Assembly (NCBI GenBank): GCA_020048255.1 | Contig: JAIFMR010000217.1 | Coordinates: forward strand, 1-6,997 | Reading direction: 5' to 3' | Origin: Rhodoferax sp. | Lineage (GTDB): Bacteria > Pseudomonadota > Gammaproteobacteria > Burkholderiales > Burkholderiaceae_C | Length of the DNA: 6,997 nucleotides | In this document: in pieces, positions 5,558-6,997 of the stretch | Layout of the letters: each line of letters starts with the position of its first letter | Position numbering within the stretch: position 1 is the first letter of the stretch | Notes under the pieces: generated by a model | Told to the model about the DNA's origin: nothing | Database searches by the model: none | The model's input: the letters and a program-made list of their open reading frames with translations, nothing else | Made by a program: the position numbers and the translations under genes

Positions 5558-6265
5558 TTAAATCAGCCCATGTTCTGTGGCGATCACCGCCGCATGCACC
5601 CGGCTGCTGACGTCGAGTTTTCGCAAGATGTGCTGCACATGGATTTTGACGGTGGTCTCGGCAATGCCGTGCTCTCGGGCAATCTCCTTGTTGCTGGCCC
5701 CGCGGGCGATGCCGCGCAGAATGTCGTTTTCACGCGGCGACAGGCTGGCCAAAGCCGTGGATGGGAGGAGGGCCGTCGCGGGCTGATCGCGTGGCGCTTT
5801 GGCATGGGTGGCACCCCGGTAAGCAGCAATCAATTTACCCATCATTTCAGGTGCAATCACGCTGTCGCCTTGCATGGCGCGGTCGATGGCGCTTGTCAGT
5901 GCATCCCCTTCAATGGTCTTGAGCAGGTAACCTGCAGCGCCGGCATGCAGGGCTGATGCCAGGTCATTTTCGTCTTCGCTCACGGTCAGCATCAAAATGA
6001 CAGCCCTGGGCGCAGCCTCATGCAGCGCGGGGATAGCGTCGACACCATTGACGCCTGGCAAATGGTTGTCCAGCAAAATCAAATCGGGTTGCAGCTCCAA
6101 GGCCTTGCGCTGGGCTTGTCCGGCGTCAGCGGCATCACCAATCACCACCAAATGGGGGTCACGGCCCAGCAGCGCAGTCAATCCACGTCGAAACAAGGTG
6201 TGATCATCCACCACAAGAATACGCACGGCTGCGGGGGGTTGACCGAGGGGCAGGAGGTTTTGCAT
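5558..6265 (-). CDS. narL: NarL-type nitrate/nitrite response regulator
   Basis: This 235-residue cytoplasmic regulator receives phosphate from NarX and then binds DNA. The receiver domain (about 13-130) has the acidic pair D20-D21, phospho-acceptor D66 in LILLDNHLPG, T94 and K116. A linker longer than in E. coli NarL (216 residues overall) leads to a LuxR/FixJ-type helix-turn-helix (about 174-235): LSPRENDILRGIARGASNKE, then TTVKIHVQHILRKLDVSSRV. E. coli NarL contacts bases through K188, V189 and K192; the aligned residues here are K207, I208 and Q211, so two of three differ. The ATG (6263-6265) lies 9 nt after the narX stop and has no good Shine-Dalgarno sequence, suggesting coupling to narX. 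Homologues activate nar and narK genes; the dyads before narK1 and narK2 are candidate targets. Naming as NarL rather than NarP or another family member is supported by the neighbours. Confidence 0.9.
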   Translation of the reverse strand: MQNLLPLGQPPAAVRILVVDDHTLFRRGLTALLGRDPHLVVIGDAADAGQAQRKALELQPDLILLDNHLPGVNGVDAIPALHEAAPRAVILMLTVSEDENDLASALHAGAAGYLLKTIEGDALTSAIDRAMQGDSVIAPEMMGKLIAAYRGATHAKAPRDQPATALLPSTALASLSPRENDILRGIARGASNKEIAREHGIAETTVKIHVQHILRKLDVSSRVHAAVIATEHGLI

Positions 6266-6274
6266 GTCAGAAAG

Positions 6275-6997
6275 TCAGGTCACATGGGCAGTCAAGGGGG
6301 TGTCTACGGCAGGTGGCGAGGTGTGAATGGGTGCTGGCAGGCTCAAAATCACCGAGCTTCCGCGTTCTGGGGACGAGATGACTTGCAGGTCTGCGCCAAT
6401 GCGTTGTGCGCGCTCCTGCATGATGCGCAAGCCTACGTGGGTTTCGTCGAGTTCGTCATCATCGGTAGCAAAGCCAATGCCGTCATCGCGTACCTCAAAT
6501 CGCCAAGCGGGTTGCTGCTGAACATCCAGCCACACTTGCGAGGCGCGGGCATGTTTGCGCACATTGGACAAGGCTTCCTGGATGATGTGCAGTGCCTGGA
6601 TTTGCAGGTCCGGTGCCAGGGGCAGACCGTGCCCTTGCAAATTCAGACTGGCTTTGATGCCGCTCTGATGTTCAAACTTTTGCAGAGTGGTGATCAGCGC
6701 GGGTTCAATGTCTTCGGCATTGGTGCGCGTGCGAAAGTGCAACAGCAATTCACGCACATCGCTGTAGCTTTCCCGAACGCCCATGTCAATCTCGTCCACA
6801 ATTTTGGCGACCTCAGCCTGGTCTTTAGTTTTGATGGCATCGCGCATCAATTGCACCTGGATTTTCAAAAAAGCCAGCGATTGCGCGATCGAGTCGTGGA
6901 GTTCGCGCGCCAGCAGGTGGCGTTCCTGCGAAACCGCTGCTTCTTTTTCAAGCGCGTTCAAGCGCAGATTCTCCATGCCGCTGGCCAGGTGGCGGCT
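6275..6997 (-). CDS. narX: NarX-type nitrate/nitrite sensor histidine kinase, C-terminal 240 residues
   Basis: Only the kinase core is in the window; the periplasmic nitrate sensor, HAMP and most of the signalling region lie beyond 6997. The frame is open to the edge, reading SRHLASG before the internal methionine at 6974-6976, which is therefore not the start. The HisKA_3 dimerisation domain contains the phosphorylated histidine in ARELHDSIAQSL, closely matching E. coli NarX. The HATPase domain follows, with N-box IIQEALSNVRKHA, G1 box DDGIGFA and the G2 region HVGLRIMQERA through PERGSSV. The protein autophosphorylates on sensing nitrate or nitrite and passes phosphate to the NarL encoded 9 nt downstream. 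The tail after the last strand (PAPIHTSPPAVDTPLTAHVT) looks unstructured. NarX versus NarQ cannot be settled without the sensor half, but linkage to narL favours NarX. Confidence 0.9.
   Translation of the reverse strand, partial: SRHLASGMENLRLNALEKEAAVSQERHLLARELHDSIAQSLAFLKIQVQLMRDAIKTKDQAEVAKIVDEIDMGVRESYSDVRELLLHFRTRTNAEDIEPALITTLQKFEHQSGIKASLNLQGHGLPLAPDLQIQALHIIQEALSNVRKHARASQVWLDVQQQPAWRFEVRDDGIGFATDDDELDETHVGLRIMQERAQRIGADLQVISSPERGSSVILSLPAPIHTSPPAVDTPLTAHVT

Noticed and set aside
5537..5956. Plus-strand open frame opposite narL (139 codons)
   Set aside because: It is antisense to the helix-turn-helix and receiver domains of a well-supported narL and has no family resemblance.

Overview
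The window looks like a nitrate-respiration locus from a betaproteobacterium, most likely a Burkholderiales/Comamonadaceae relative such as Rhodoferax or Polaromonas. This guess rests on remembered protein similarity and moderate GC, and no database was searched. Coding is continuous and every gene I support reads on the minus strand, so transcription runs from position 6997 toward position 1. No RNA genes, insertion sequences, CRISPR arrays, attachment sites or convincing intrinsic terminators are visible.

In transcription order: (1) the C-terminal part of a NarX-type nitrate/nitrite sensor kinase (6997-6275, entering from outside the window); (2) a NarL-type response regulator (6265-5558); (3) a fusion of an acetyl-CoA hydrolase/CoA-transferase with a GNAT acetyltransferase (5547-3673); (4) a type 1 NarK nitrate transporter (3537-2281); (5) a membrane-anchored GGDEF-EAL cyclic-di-GMP protein with a periplasmic c-type haem sensor domain (2260-200); (6) the first 24 codons of a second, NarK2-like transporter (74-1), which leaves the window. 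Gaps of 9 and 10 nt join narX, narL and the CoA/GNAT gene into a probable operon. A 20-nt gap joins narK1 to the GGDEF-EAL gene. narK1 and narK2 each have their own upstream control region.

The most notable signal is in the two control regions. Both narK genes are preceded by the same set of short elements at nearly identical distances from their start codons: a 16-bp dyad of the form TAGTYCY-AA-AGARCTA (plus strand) centred 120.5 nt from the start codon, a TAGTTC hexamer, an identical 18-bp block over the -35 position, a -10-like hexamer (TAGAGT or TACAGT), and an AAGGAG ribosome binding site. The dyads have the 7-2-7 layout of NarL sites, but with TAG where E. coli sites have TAC. The NarL encoded here differs from E. 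coli NarL at two of the three recognition-helix residues that touch DNA bases. I infer that NarX-NarL of this locus coordinately controls both transporters and, through narK1 read-through, a haem-sensing c-di-GMP enzyme, linking nitrate supply and redox or gas sensing to lifestyle switching.
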